A stretch of DNA of 64,000 nucleotides. Origin: Podospora comata. Lineage: Eukaryota; Ascomycota; Sordariomycetes; Sordariales; Podosporaceae. Made by a program: the position numbers and the translations under genes. Location: contig CP071497.1 of assembly GCA_017354895.1 (NCBI GenBank), positions 3,038,001 to 3,102,000 on the forward strand, written 5' to 3'. Below are positions 33,051 to 43,304 of this stretch, in pieces (within the stretch, counting starts at the first letter, position 1; the number at the start of each line of letters is the position of its first letter). The notes beneath the pieces were generated by a model. That model had not been told where the DNA came from and did not search any database. It worked only from the letters and a program-made list of their open reading frames with translations.

Positions 33051-34673
33051 TCACCATCCATCAAGCCAATCATCCTCAGCGGATGTCCACTGTTGGTCTC
33101 CGGATGCTGTCGGCCAAGGCTCAGATATCGTCGTCTCGGCCCCCGCAGCCCCCACGCCCGTATTATTCGACAAGGTCTCCACCTCAGCCTCCCCCGTATC
33201 CGAATACCGCTGGCTCATCTTCACATTAGTGAGCGGCGACTCCCCCCGCAAAACATCCGATCGAATCTCCTCAGTCGACCGAGCCGGGATGTAGTCCCGC
33301 CAATCGAGCCCAAACTTCTTCTCCCGCCTGCCGTTGAACCGAGCCAAAACTGCCCCGAGCTCATCGTCCGTCTCTGTACCCTTGACATGGGCGAACCTGA
33401 GCACAGGCTTCCTTTTCTTTTCGTCTTGCTCTGTGGCGACTTGCAAGGCTTTCCAGCACTGAAACATCCCATAGAGAAAGCTGTTGGTTTCTTGCAGACC
33501 GCGGAAAACGGCGACACCGTCATCGAGAGACTCGGGTGTGTCGGCCCCCGAGACGGAAGGGGCGGGACTGTCTAGGCTCGAAGCTGACGCATTCGCCAAA
33601 ATCCCAGAATTGAGACTGGTTTGTTGAAGGAGACCCTCGACGTGTGTCAAACTTTGGGCGTGGCCATCATTTTGGTTGCCAGCCGGATGTGGAGGAACTA
33701 GAGGGGCGGCAGTGTTGGGGGTGTGGCTGGTGTGGGTGGTTGAACTATCGTGGTTCCATGGCTGATATTTCTCGCGGTCCGAGCACGAGGCGGCAAACGC
33801 CTCCATCTCTTCGTCGGTCCAGAAGCGAATCAAGTTGTAGGGCACCTCAGAGGCTTGGGCCCAGCGCTGGTTTTCATGGTGCGCAACGTCTTTGGCGACA
33901 CGGCCCAAGAAGCCGCTGGTTGACAGGCTGGGGCAGCGACTTGTCTTGCACAGGGCCGGGAGAGCGAAGACCTTCATGCTGATGGGAAGAAGGAGGACGA
34001 CCTCCTCGACCGTTTTCAACAAATTGTTGCTCATGCTAAGGTTTTCAAACATTGACCGATTGAAGCGTGAGCAGAGGATAGTTGCCGGGACCATGACCTT
34101 TTGAACTCCGTGGACATATGACTGAGCATCGACCGAGCTCATACGCAGCACCCCGATGGCATGGCCGGTAAAGAGAAGGTAGTCGCGATCAATGTGAACA
34201 TGGTTGTGGATGGGGCTCTTGAAGCGTTCATCAGCAGAGCGACTTGACCGCGATGGGAACGCCCGACGGTTCCGGGTGTCTCGTTCAGTGGGAAGAAAGT
34301 GAAGCTCCTGGGGAGTATCCGCGTAAAACTGGTGGTTCTCCTCGTGGACCCTGCAGTCGGCCAGACATCTGAGAGCGACCTCACGACTCTTGACGCATGT
34401 CTGGGCCAAGACACGAGCCGAATGGATTTCTCGGGCCGGTGGCAGGAAGGTGGAGACCGGGATGATGCGAGGGACCTCATTGACCTCAAGTTCCATCGCC
34501 ATCTCCCAGATCATAACTTGGAGCTCGTCCGGGAGCTCTGGGAAGCGGGTGAATCGCCAAGCCGGGACGCTGGGGACCATGGCATCCATGTACAGGCGCA
34601 GATATTTATACGGGCCGTTTTGTGTGCCCGGCAATGGCTGATCATGCATGTTGGTGGGTTGTGGTGATGCCAT
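33051..34673 (-). CDS. 2EXR-domain protein
   Basis: Single exon, 540 residues from the ATG at 34673. The frame is open up to 34955, but those 94 extra codons look like translated leader, and the MASPQPTN start is the better one. The 2EXR domain at about 30-160 starts FTRFPELPDELQVMIWEMA, with the Leu-Pro-x-Glu-Leu and Ile-Trp pattern of this F-box-like fungal family, and continues ILAQTCVKSREVAL-like. The remainder is low-complexity Ser/Thr/Pro-rich with a basic DWRDYIPARSTEEIRSDV segment near the end. 2EXR proteins are abundant in filamentous ascomycetes and of unknown function. This one differs clearly from the 2EXR group at 51-57 kb. Confidence 0.85.
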   Translation of the reverse strand: MASPQPTNMHDQPLPGTQNGPYKYLRLYMDAMVPSVPAWRFTRFPELPDELQVMIWEMAMELEVNEVPRIIPVSTFLPPAREIHSARVLAQTCVKSREVALRCLADCRVHEENHQFYADTPQELHFLPTERDTRNRRAFPSRSSRSADERFKSPIHNHVHIDRDYLLFTGHAIGVLRMSSVDAQSYVHGVQKVMVPATILCSRFNRSMFENLSMSNNLLKTVEEVVLLLPISMKVFALPALCKTSRCPSLSTSGFLGRVAKDVAHHENQRWAQASEVPYNLIRFWTDEEMEAFAASCSDREKYQPWNHDSSTTHTSHTPNTAAPLVPPHPAGNQNDGHAQSLTHVEGLLQQTSLNSGILANASASSLDSPAPSVSGADTPESLDDGVAVFRGLQETNSFLYGMFQCWKALQVATEQDEKKRKPVLRFAHVKGTETDDELGAVLARFNGRREKKFGLDWRDYIPARSTEEIRSDVLRGESPLTNVKMSQRYSDTGEAEVETLSNNTGVGAAGAETTISEPWPTASGDQQWTSAEDDWLDGW

Positions 34674-35954
34674 TGTTATCTTTGGCGGATGGCGGATGGA
34701 GAGGTGGTGATCCGGGAACTGGGGCGTGTTTGGTTTCGTCTGGTTCGATTGTGGGTGAAAAATGAAAAGCGACGATGCCGAGCTAAAGCGGCAACGGGAC
34801 CGCAAGAGGGAGAGAAGGTGACGCAACGTCAAAACAGCAGGCCACAGCAGAGAAGGGCAGGGTAATGGTAGACCGTAGAGAAGGCGATAAAGCGAATTGG
34901 TCGTAGTCGAGTAAGGAAGCCTCTTCTCATTGCCGAATTCTCCCGAGCTAATCAAGTGTTGATATGGCCCGGTTTGCGTTGCTCAGACAGGCCACAGGTT
35001 GTCTGGTGTCCCGTGATTGCATCAAAAAGCTTGGCGGTCGGGCCGACGATCTGCGGAGAACAATGGGGATGGGACCCGCGGGTGCTCCGCTTTGCGCCGG
35101 TTGCAATCATGCAAGGACATCGACATGGTATTCCTGGCGGGCAGTCTGGAACAGCAATGATGAGGAAGAGAGATGCAATTATTTCACGGAAGAAAGGAGG
35201 ATGGGACACGGAAAAGATAAGATAACCAATGCACCATTCGCCAAACCACGTGCATGTAGGCGATCCGTGCAGCGTTCCACAGGGCTGATCTCACATCCGC
35301 CCCCACCTCACGGAAGAAAGGCTCTACACATCTTCTTCTAGGCTTCCAGGTTCTCGCACATTCATGAGAGAAGCTGAAATGGGTCTTGTTCTGCTTTGTT
35401 TACTTGTATTTTGATATATCACGACCAAGAATAAAGATTATATCAGTCACGTCATAAACCTCACCTCCTCTGAGCCTACTCTCTCTCAGCCGCAGCCCTA
35501 CACAGTGTTTCACAAGTCTCGATTGGCTGTCCTTGTTGCCGGATAGCATTCAAAAAACTCAGCCCCCTCCAAGCCCCAGGCAAAATCGGGACTGCTGCGG
35601 CACAGCGCCAGAAGCAAGCCCAGTCAATGCCTTCAACCTTGAACTCTCGCATTTCAACCGTCGCATCCACCTGTTGCGCTGCATACACTCCCAAATTAAG
35701 CATACTCTATCCCGCGCAAACCAGGCCCCCAGAGAATGTGGCGTCACAGAGGTCGTTGCTGCGGTCCCATCCCGCTTGGAGCCGGCGCCGAGTCAAAATG
35801 ATAAGCTTCCAGCTCCCAGGAGAGACATTTGGCTACCGTCTTTTGCTTCCCCAAGCCTAAGCTCCCAACTAAAACACCAGGTTGTACTCATGTGTGGCCT
35901 CTTTCATCTCAACCCAACACAACACCACACAGGTGAACTCGCGCCATCACCGGC
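34674..35954. other. Divergent promoter region
   Basis: About 1.3 kb between a minus-strand 2EXR gene and a plus-strand membrane-protein gene. It has several short open frames on both strands that show no conserved motif and overlap each other. I see no repeat or RNA gene. Confidence 0.4.
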
Positions 35955-37747
35955 ATGGAGAACCCCACACTCTACAACCCAACCAACATTACCCACCTCT
36001 CCAACCTCAGCATATCTTACCTTGCAGATGCGCTTCTCGCCAAAGGCAACAATGCCACCCGCGACGGCTTCGGCTGCCGCCCCGCCTCCTTGATCCTTCC
36101 GCTTGACAATTTATCCATTTTGGAACTCGAACCCAACCCTGATATCCACATGAACCTCACCGTGGGGGTCAATCCAACCCAGCTTGATCCCGGGGTCTCT
36201 CAGCTGAGGGATATGGCGAGGGGTCTTTTTCCTTATCCTCTGAATGAGTCTGGCGTCGGAGATGTCGTCAACTGGTGGACTGACAACACCGAAAACCACC
36301 CAGCTGACACCAAGCGGTTCTTGGGCGCTGTGGTCAACATGTGTGGAGGAGAGTACTGCCGCTCAGGAAAAGTCACTGTCGGCAACCCAGATATTGTCGG
36401 GATAGGGGTATGTTCCTTGCCCAACATCATCGCTTAGCACCCTGACTAACATCACCACAGATGATAGTAGCCATAGGAATGCTCCTCTGCCTCACCGTTG
36501 CCTTCTCCCTCTTATCCTTTGGCCCTTTGATCGACGTCGTTGCCCGCGCCCCTTACACCACCCGCAAAACCCGCTTCTCCCTCCGCGTCTCCTGCATCGG
36601 CACCGTCGACGAGCTCTTCTCGGCCGTGTTTGTCTTTGCCCTGGCCGTCATAGTCTCAACGTTTGTCTTTCGGTACCGAACCGACACCCGCTTCGATGCG
36701 CTCATGGCCAACGCGCTAAGCCAGCTCTGCAGCACCACTGTCATCATGCTCGCCGCGGTGTACTGGTGTCACAACCAGCACCGGCCGCACGCCACCGGGT
36801 CGGTGTTTCTCATTGCCGTCCTCACCATCGTCCTGTATGTCACCCATGCAGGAGTTGCAAACATGAGGGCGAGTGAAGCCGAGATGGCATGCGGCATAGG
36901 CAAACAGAGGGTCAGTCTTATGAAAGGCGACCCCTTTGACATGGAGAAATTCCACTTTGTTCCCGTGGGTTTTGGGAGCTGGTTTCTGGCCTTGATTGGT
37001 GCCGTGTTTCACCACCCGTGGATGAATAGGTTCAGGCCGACCAAGGACCACAAGATGATTTGGAGAATCCTGTGGAAGACGGTGGGCAGCTTCCCTACCG
37101 TGTTCGGCCTGATTGGACTGGCCGTATACATGGCGTATTTTATGAATACGTGGCAGCTGATGAAGGAGAATTACGGAAAGACTTTTAGTCAGAATGTCAA
37201 AGAGTGGGGTTTTGGACAGTATCTGGCTGTGTTTACCTGGGTGCCGCCGATTCTGACGTTTGGGCACTTGTTTATCTCTGGGATGGAGAAGGCGATTGAG
37301 CAGAGGTTGCCGTATGGATGGACGGCCGTTAAACTCCACGGTTCAGTCGACTACCGCGGTGATGATGGGAAGGATGATGATCAGGGGGGGAGTAATTGGA
37401 CAGGTCGGAGCTCGCGAAGTCGCGTGCGGGAGGTGGACAGTTTGGCACAGAGGCACGAGATGGGGGAATTGTTGAACACATCACCAAAGACGAAGACAGC
37501 GACGCCGCAGGAGATGATTTACCCATTTCCCGAACAGAGGCCGGGGCAAGTGGCGAGTCCGATCATCCCGTTTCCAGAGGGTCCTGGGCAGATGCCAACA
37601 GCGTATACGCCAGGGAGTTTATATGATCCGGCGTATCCTCAAGGGTCCCCGAGATTCGCATACAACAATGGGGCGGGTCTGGAAGCCAACACGGGGTATC
37701 CTGCCACGCCTACGGACGCGCCTGGCTATCATGAGCCACGGCATTGA
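35955..37747 (+). CDS. Predicted multi-pass membrane protein
   Basis: Exons 35955-36407 and 36461-37747 give 579 residues. The intron (53 bp) has a GTATGT donor, a CTAAC branch site and a CACAG acceptor. The N-terminal 150 residues have several N-glycosylation sequons (NIT, NLS, NAT, NLT) and probably face outside, although there is no obvious cleavable signal. At least six hydrophobic segments follow (GMLLCLTVAFSLLSFGPL, VFVFALAVIVSTFVF, VIMLAAVYW, VFLIAVLTIVLYVTHAGV, FGSWFLALIGAVF, VFGLIGLAVYMAYFM, YLAVFTWVPPILTFGHLF). A cytosolic Ser/Pro/Gly-rich tail ends it. I recognise no transporter family; fungal homologues of this type are usually annotated as hypothetical membrane proteins. Confidence 0.8.
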
Positions 37748-37894
37748 TGTACGACTACTGTATTGGTGTTATCGTTATTGGGTATACCCGGTTGGAGACA
37801 GGAGTCTGGAAAGAAGGGGGCATATGCCAAGATTTTGCTAGATTTACCAAGAGATCCTACTACATTTCACTCTACCACCACACCCCTAGGCTGC

Positions 37895-39647
37895 CTACTC
37901 ATGCAACCTCCAATAATACTCCCCCACGTGCTTCCCATCCAGCACCCGTTTAAAAATCTCATGATTAAACTTGGACACCGAATCCGGTCCTGCCCCAGGC
38001 GGGTCCCACACGGCAAACACCACATCGGTCCACCAATCCACCGCAAACTCATCCTCCCTCAACACCTCCAACCAGCACAACGCCACATCCTCGGCCGGGT
38101 TCTTGTACCTCCTCCCGTACCACACCGCCCCAAGAACCAACCTAGTATGCCTGTGCATCCCCGCCACCCTCAGCGTCAACCTCATCCTCATCTTGAGCCT
38201 TTCTCTGTCAGTATACCGATGAAAAGCCTGCTTCGGCCTCGTCCTCCCCAGCTCAGCAGGCACCATGTAGGTTTTTGTCTCGGGGCGGTACTGCGCCCCC
38301 ATCGTGATGGCCGCCACGACAGGCAAATTCTCGGGGTGGTCCAGATCGAGGAAGCGATCGAACGTGTCCCGACGAACAACTTGAACGTACGGACTGTAGA
38401 GGACAGAGGTGTTCATTCCCATCGGGTGCCGCCCCCGTTCTAGATTCATCCCGAGAGAAGTCCTATAGCACAGACTCTCGCTCTGGGAGAAATCCCCGTG
38501 TCTACTACCTCGCCTCTCGTTCCCGCAGGGGCGGTCGACGTCGCTAAAGTTGAGGATTAATGGCCTGAACCGGGCTGGCTGTCCGTCTTTGGGAAGGGGG
38601 GGTGGGTCCCGCTCGGGGAAAGAGAGGGCCGCTTCTAGGGTGTCCATGTTGACTACTTTGACGGTTACTTGTGGGTTTTTGGCCGGGCGGATGGAGGGGT
38701 CGAGGCGGGTGGTGTTGGTGAAGTCGAATTGTTCGCATGTTTGGGCGTGGGAGGTGCGGCCGAGGCGGGTGAGGATGGAGGGGAGGACGCGGCGGGTTTC
38801 GGGGCTGAGGGCGGTGAGGTGGGCGCGGAGGATGGGGTTGATGGAGGGGTCGATTTGGGGCGGGGGCTCGAGGGGGGGGGGAGGGGGGATCTGACTTGTT
38901 TGGCGGGGAGGAGGGGGGGACCGCGACCGCGGCCGCGACTTGGACCTGGACCCGCGGGAGCAGAGGGCTCGGAGGGTTCAGAGTAGTCGGTTACTGACTC
39001 TACGTAGGGGGCTGGGGGGCGAGGGCCGCGGGGTCGGAGGGGTGCCACGGGGGGTGCGGGGGACAGGTTGAGGTAGGAGACTGGTGGTGCTGGACGGTAA
39101 TCCTGTGGAGGAGGGTAGGTCACCGGGCGGGACGAAGGGCAGGGCGAGTAGGTCTTGGAAGCGCAGGGAGGGATTGAGGTCTAAGTCCTGGAGCTGGAGG
39201 CGAACGTCTCATTGTTGGAGGTGACCGTGTAATTGTTGGAGGCGAACGTCGATCGTCGTAAACAGGATCAGTTTTGCTAATAGGGACAGGACGTCTCGCA
39301 ATCAGAGGAGGAGGTCTGCCAGAAGGGAGAGGTGGTCTCCTATTGGAACCCTCAGCTCTGGCAGGAGAAGGAGCAGGTCTTGGACCCATAGGCAAGGCGT
39401 AAATATCAATTACTGATGGTAGCATGCGGCGAGGCCTCCCGCTGACGCGCCTTTGGCGTTGCCATCTCCCGGGAGGGTTGTAATCAACCGGTTGAGGTAC
39501 CCTGGGGTTAACATGATATCTGCGTCTGGCCTCGCCTGGGTTCAGCCTATGATCCCAGCCATCGGGCTCCTGCCAGTCCTGTGGCACGCTATCCCCTCTG
39601 AAGCTGCCAAAGACCCTCCTAATCGTGCTGAAGGGAGATAAAACCAT
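37895..39647 (-). CDS. Proline-rich protein, exon structure unresolved
   Basis: The C-terminal part is clearly coding. The frame ending at 37895 can be followed upstream past its only Met (38647) to about 38890, through NPILRAHLTALSPETRRVL and THAQ/CEQFDF-like sequence. Upstream coding continues in other frames. One frame (about 39123 down to 38990) reads Pro-rich text with YVESVTDYSEPSEPS. Another (39647-39120) starts MVLSPFSTIRRVFGSFRG and carries RRSPPTITRSPPTMRRSPP repeats. An intron near 38891-39003 (GTAGAG donor, GTCAG acceptor) would join the last two parts in frame, and a second junction is needed around 39120-39210. Whether these are introns or frameshifts I cannot tell. The very G-rich plus strand here also makes sequencing errors possible. 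No domain is recognised. Boundaries are approximate. Confidence 0.5.
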
Positions 39648-40005
39648 GATAGATTATGTGTACCCGAACAGCTGGCGATGACCGTCTTTTGCAACTGAGG
39701 TCGTTAAAAGATGTTCAGTGAAAGGAATTGTCTAGGCTTGGGCCGAGGGGCCCGTCAGTATCTTCCAAGTGCCAGCACAATGACACTCGAGGTATGGTGA
39801 AAGGAAAACCATGTCCAAGAACAGCCACAAAGACACAATGTGTAGGCCCTCTGAACTTTCTGGGTCGGAAGCTCCTCAAACAATGCTGCCAGATTGGGAA
39901 TCTCTAGTAAGTGAGTCTTTGTTCAATGGGCAGTTGCTAGTGACGATGTTTACGATTAGATAACGACACAGGTCTCTTAACCAGACCCTTTTCGGACGCA
40001 TCAAT
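39648..40005. other. Spacer between two minus-strand genes
   Basis: Promoter side of the Pro-rich gene and 3' flank of the protease gene. No gene or repeat seen. Confidence 0.4.
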
Positions 40006-43000
40006 TCACCGAAAAAGTGGCACGCCTTCTTTCAAAAGGGCGCACACCTCGACATCGGTAAAATCACGCCTCCATAGCACCCATGGCGCCAAAGATAGTA
40101 TGCCCACTTTGTCGCCGTTAGACCCCATAGCCTGTTTCCTGAGCATATAACGCATCCCTTCAATCGTCCTTAGCCACTTGTATTGCTCCTGGCTCAAGAA
40201 TCCCCTCGTCAACATGTCCTCCAGCCAAACTAAAGAGTTCGCGGCAATACCAGCGGCGATTGGGGCAGCATATGAGCTTCCAGACCTGGCCTCCTTTTTG
40301 TCGTCCCACAACATCTCTATTCCAACACCTAATGTGCCAAAATAAGTGTCTCCCGGTTGGCGAGACGGGTTCAAGCCTCCGTTGTCATTTCCGTACCCAT
40401 CCAAGGAATAGATTCCAATGACCTTGTCATGAGTAGCAGGAAACGTAGGTCGACTGTTAAGCCCAGAGTTTGATGCCGCTGCAAAGACGAGCGTTGGATG
40501 CGGTCGAGTAATTGTCGCATGATCAATCGCGTCGCTGATCCTCCTGTCGATGTATGAGGAGCCGAATGACATGACCATAATGTCCACTTCTTGATCGAGA
40601 GCCCAGTTTATTGCTTTCACCACTGCCGCAGTATCGTCGAACTGCTTCCCACAGGACACCTTGGCGATGTAGAGGTCAACGTCAGGTGCGGTTTTGAGAG
40701 TGAGCCAGGCGACGTGGGTGCCGTGTCCTACTATGTCCTTTTCGGAGCTGTCTGGGGAAGTGGTGAAAAATTGAACTGCGCGAATTGGACTTTTTCTCCA
40801 GTCGCGGAAGCCCGAGTCCTTTCTGGAGTGCTTGGTATTATCCAAAACACCCTGAAGGCTGCTGTTCTCGACTTCAATGCCGGTATCCAATATGGCGATT
40901 TTCACACGCTTCAAGCCGTTGCTACTTGTAGCTTTTGGTTGTATAAATTGGGTGTGAAATAGGTCCATGGAATCGAAGAATCGAGTTGCTCGAACTACTC
41001 GTCTGAAGCGCAATTAAGTTAGCCTGAAGGGTCCCTCTCCATTCAGGACGTCTTGGTTTGGAGATGAGCAGAGGGAAAGTACATACTCATCATATGTGGC
41101 CAAGGTCTCGCCGTCAAAGAAAGCCGCTGTGTCGCCTACATGTGGGCTACCTCGTCGGCCGGGTGGTTCACGTTGCTGATGAAATGACGCCAATCCATAG
41201 CTACCTCCTTTTTGTCCCAAATGTAGTCGCTTGACGTAGAGCGCCTTAGCAGGGTTTGGGATTTGGTTGAAGTTCTGTTCGAGAGGCTCGATGATGGCAT
41301 CGTAAATTGCTTTCCTCATGATACTCAGCTCATCTGGTGTCCCTGATGCACTGTTCCTTTGTTTGTTGACTAATGCAAAAACATGGAAACACCCGGCTAC
41401 AGCGGCATTGTATTCTCTTCTCCCGAATCTGTCGCCTCTGGATTCCAGAATGTCGGCGATAGTATCTTCAAACTCATTTTCATCGGCTGAGGAGATATCA
41501 ACGTCAATGCGTGTCCCGGTTTCGATTTCGAGAAGGAGCTGTGCGAAGGAGAACAGAGATTGCCTAGCCCGGCTTTGAGTGGAAGGCCCGGTGGTGTTTA
41601 GGGAGCAGTGTACAAAAGGATGATGAGGATTCCGGATTTCGTCAGAGCTCGCAAGGAAGTGGATGTTGTCTGCCGTCCACGGGTCTATAAGCCAGTTTGT
41701 ACCCCATAGATGAACAAAACATCTAGCTAGAGACAAAGCAAGAACGGCCTTGTCATTCATTCCAAAAAGACCCCCGTCAGTAACGTCCGTAAGGAATCCA
41801 TGTCGAATTAGGTGATCAAGAGATACCGTTGGTACGGCACCTCCGTATTGCTGTCGCGTATTTCCCTCGTTATCCGGAGCATCGCGCCAGAGGTAATACC
41901 TATGACCAGCCTCGACAACTTCGAAATGCATCCCCAAACGGGGAGACGGGTGCTGATGGTGACCGAGTATCCGAATATCCTCGCAAAGATCGACAATCAT
42001 TTCCACGTCTTTGCCTAAGCTATTGAGCTTCCTGTTCCACAAAGAGATAAGTACATGCGGTATATAAGGATAATATGATGGTTACAATGGCATATACCTT
42101 GGTGAAATGGCCCTACACTGGCATTCATGCCAATGCTCGTTGGTAGGACAGGACGAAAGAAACAGGTTGAAATGTATTGGAAGTGTCACGAAGCTGTCCA
42201 GGTCGAAGCCGTTCAACTGGAGTTTCACTTCGTGGTCCCTGCTTTGACAAGTGCTACTGTATAGCCGTTGGAAGAGACGACTGGAGAGGTCCCACGGCGT
42301 CTTATTCTCCCACTGTGTTCGAGGAATACGCTGTGCAGTAAGGGGTCGAAATCGTTTGGTTGGTGGGGATCTGTTGAGATTTGAGAGGCACTTATTTAGA
42401 TGCCATGCCCTCTGTATGCCGTCTTCGAAATGGGCCAGGTTTTGATGAAGGTCGATAAACGTCTGGCATGTTTCCCAGTCGCTTGAGCCCTCAAGAAGTC
42501 GCGCAAGTGCCTCTAACTTTGGGTACTTTGCTGCATCAGGAGATATTCGGTGTGCCTCGCTATCGTTCTTTGCAGTTGCATCTGCTCTCGTTTCGGTTGT
42601 GCTTGACGTAATGTTCTTTGGCTCTGGAACTTGAGATAGCCATTTAGAGACCAGAGTAATCACTAGTTGAATACCGGCCACCTGTGTGTACTCATCTTCG
42701 ACTGGCCTGTCGTCTCTAGGAGCGGTAGGGACTTGCAAATTGAGGATATTGTTGTGTACCAGGGTCTCGAGAAAGGCGAGTAGATCAGACGAAGTTTCCA
42801 GGCAGCTTTGAAATGAGGGTGGCGATAGAGCACGGTTTGGAAGCTCCCCTATATGAAGGCGGATCATGACCATTTCGTCCAAGAACATTGTCTTTAGTTT
42901 TTGGGCGTTTATGTCATCGGCAACTTTACGCCCACTGGCATATTTGTGACTGTCATTGCCCTGTAGAGCCCAAGGCAAGCTGTTGGCAAAGAGCGGCTGA

Positions 43001-43053
43001 ATGCTATCCAGAAGCTGCCGCTCCGGAGTAGTGTTGAAGTCCAGTCCGTGCAT
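40006..43053 (-). CDS. DUF7580-like/subtilisin-like (S8) serine protease fusion
   Basis: Exons 43053-42098, 42031-41087 and 41002-40006 give 965 residues. Introns of 66 and 84 bp have clean sites (GTATAT...CAG; GTATGT...CTAAC...CAG), and both junctions restore frame. The N-terminal and central parts (about 1-600) lack a signal peptide and are largely helical. The block LALSLARCFVHLWGTNWLID with WTADNIHFL is characteristic of the fungal DUF7580 domain. The C-terminal part (about 665-960) is a peptidase S8 domain: aspartate in AILDTGIE (about D673), histidine in GHGTHVA (about H727), oxyanion asparagine in AAASNSG (about N812) and serine in SGSSYAAPIAAG (about S877), so the triad is complete. 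With no signal or prodomain it should be intracellular, as in NLR-like and incompatibility-type proteins that carry proteases as output domains. It is divergent from the zinc-finger kinase gene, the start codons being 251 bp apart. Confidence 0.88.
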
Positions 43054-43304
43054 GCTGGGGCAGGTCAGTATCTATCTCGGTATAACAATCCTAAGAAAGA
43101 GGTTGTCTGGCCTGGCCAGATGCCGCGGTTGGTAAGAAAGCCGATCGCGTTATATTCAGGTGATGGTGTGGGTGGGATGGTGGGGGTTGGTACGGCTGGG
43201 GGAGATGTGTGGTGCGGGGTTTGTTTGATCACTGTCCAGGCTACCTCGGCTGCCTGCCATTGCTCATTTTTCCCTCTTCCTCATCCCGAAACTCGACATC
43301 TAAC
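43054..43304. promoter_or_regulatory. Shared divergent promoter of the S8 protease and the kinase gene
   Basis: Only 251 bp separate the two start codons, so both genes must be driven from here. A G/T-rich stretch (43161-43225) lies in it, followed by a pyrimidine-rich leader before the kinase gene. No specific binding site was recognised. The inference of co-expression comes from the spacing. Confidence 0.5.

Noticed and set aside
34674-34955. N-terminal extension of the 2EXR protein to 34955
   Set aside because: 94 codons of leader-like sequence; the ATG at 34673 gives a more typical protein.
43209-43304. Upstream extension of the kinase protein
   Set aside because: It would take up nearly half of the shared promoter and adds hydrophobic leader-like residues; the ATG at 43305 is preferred.
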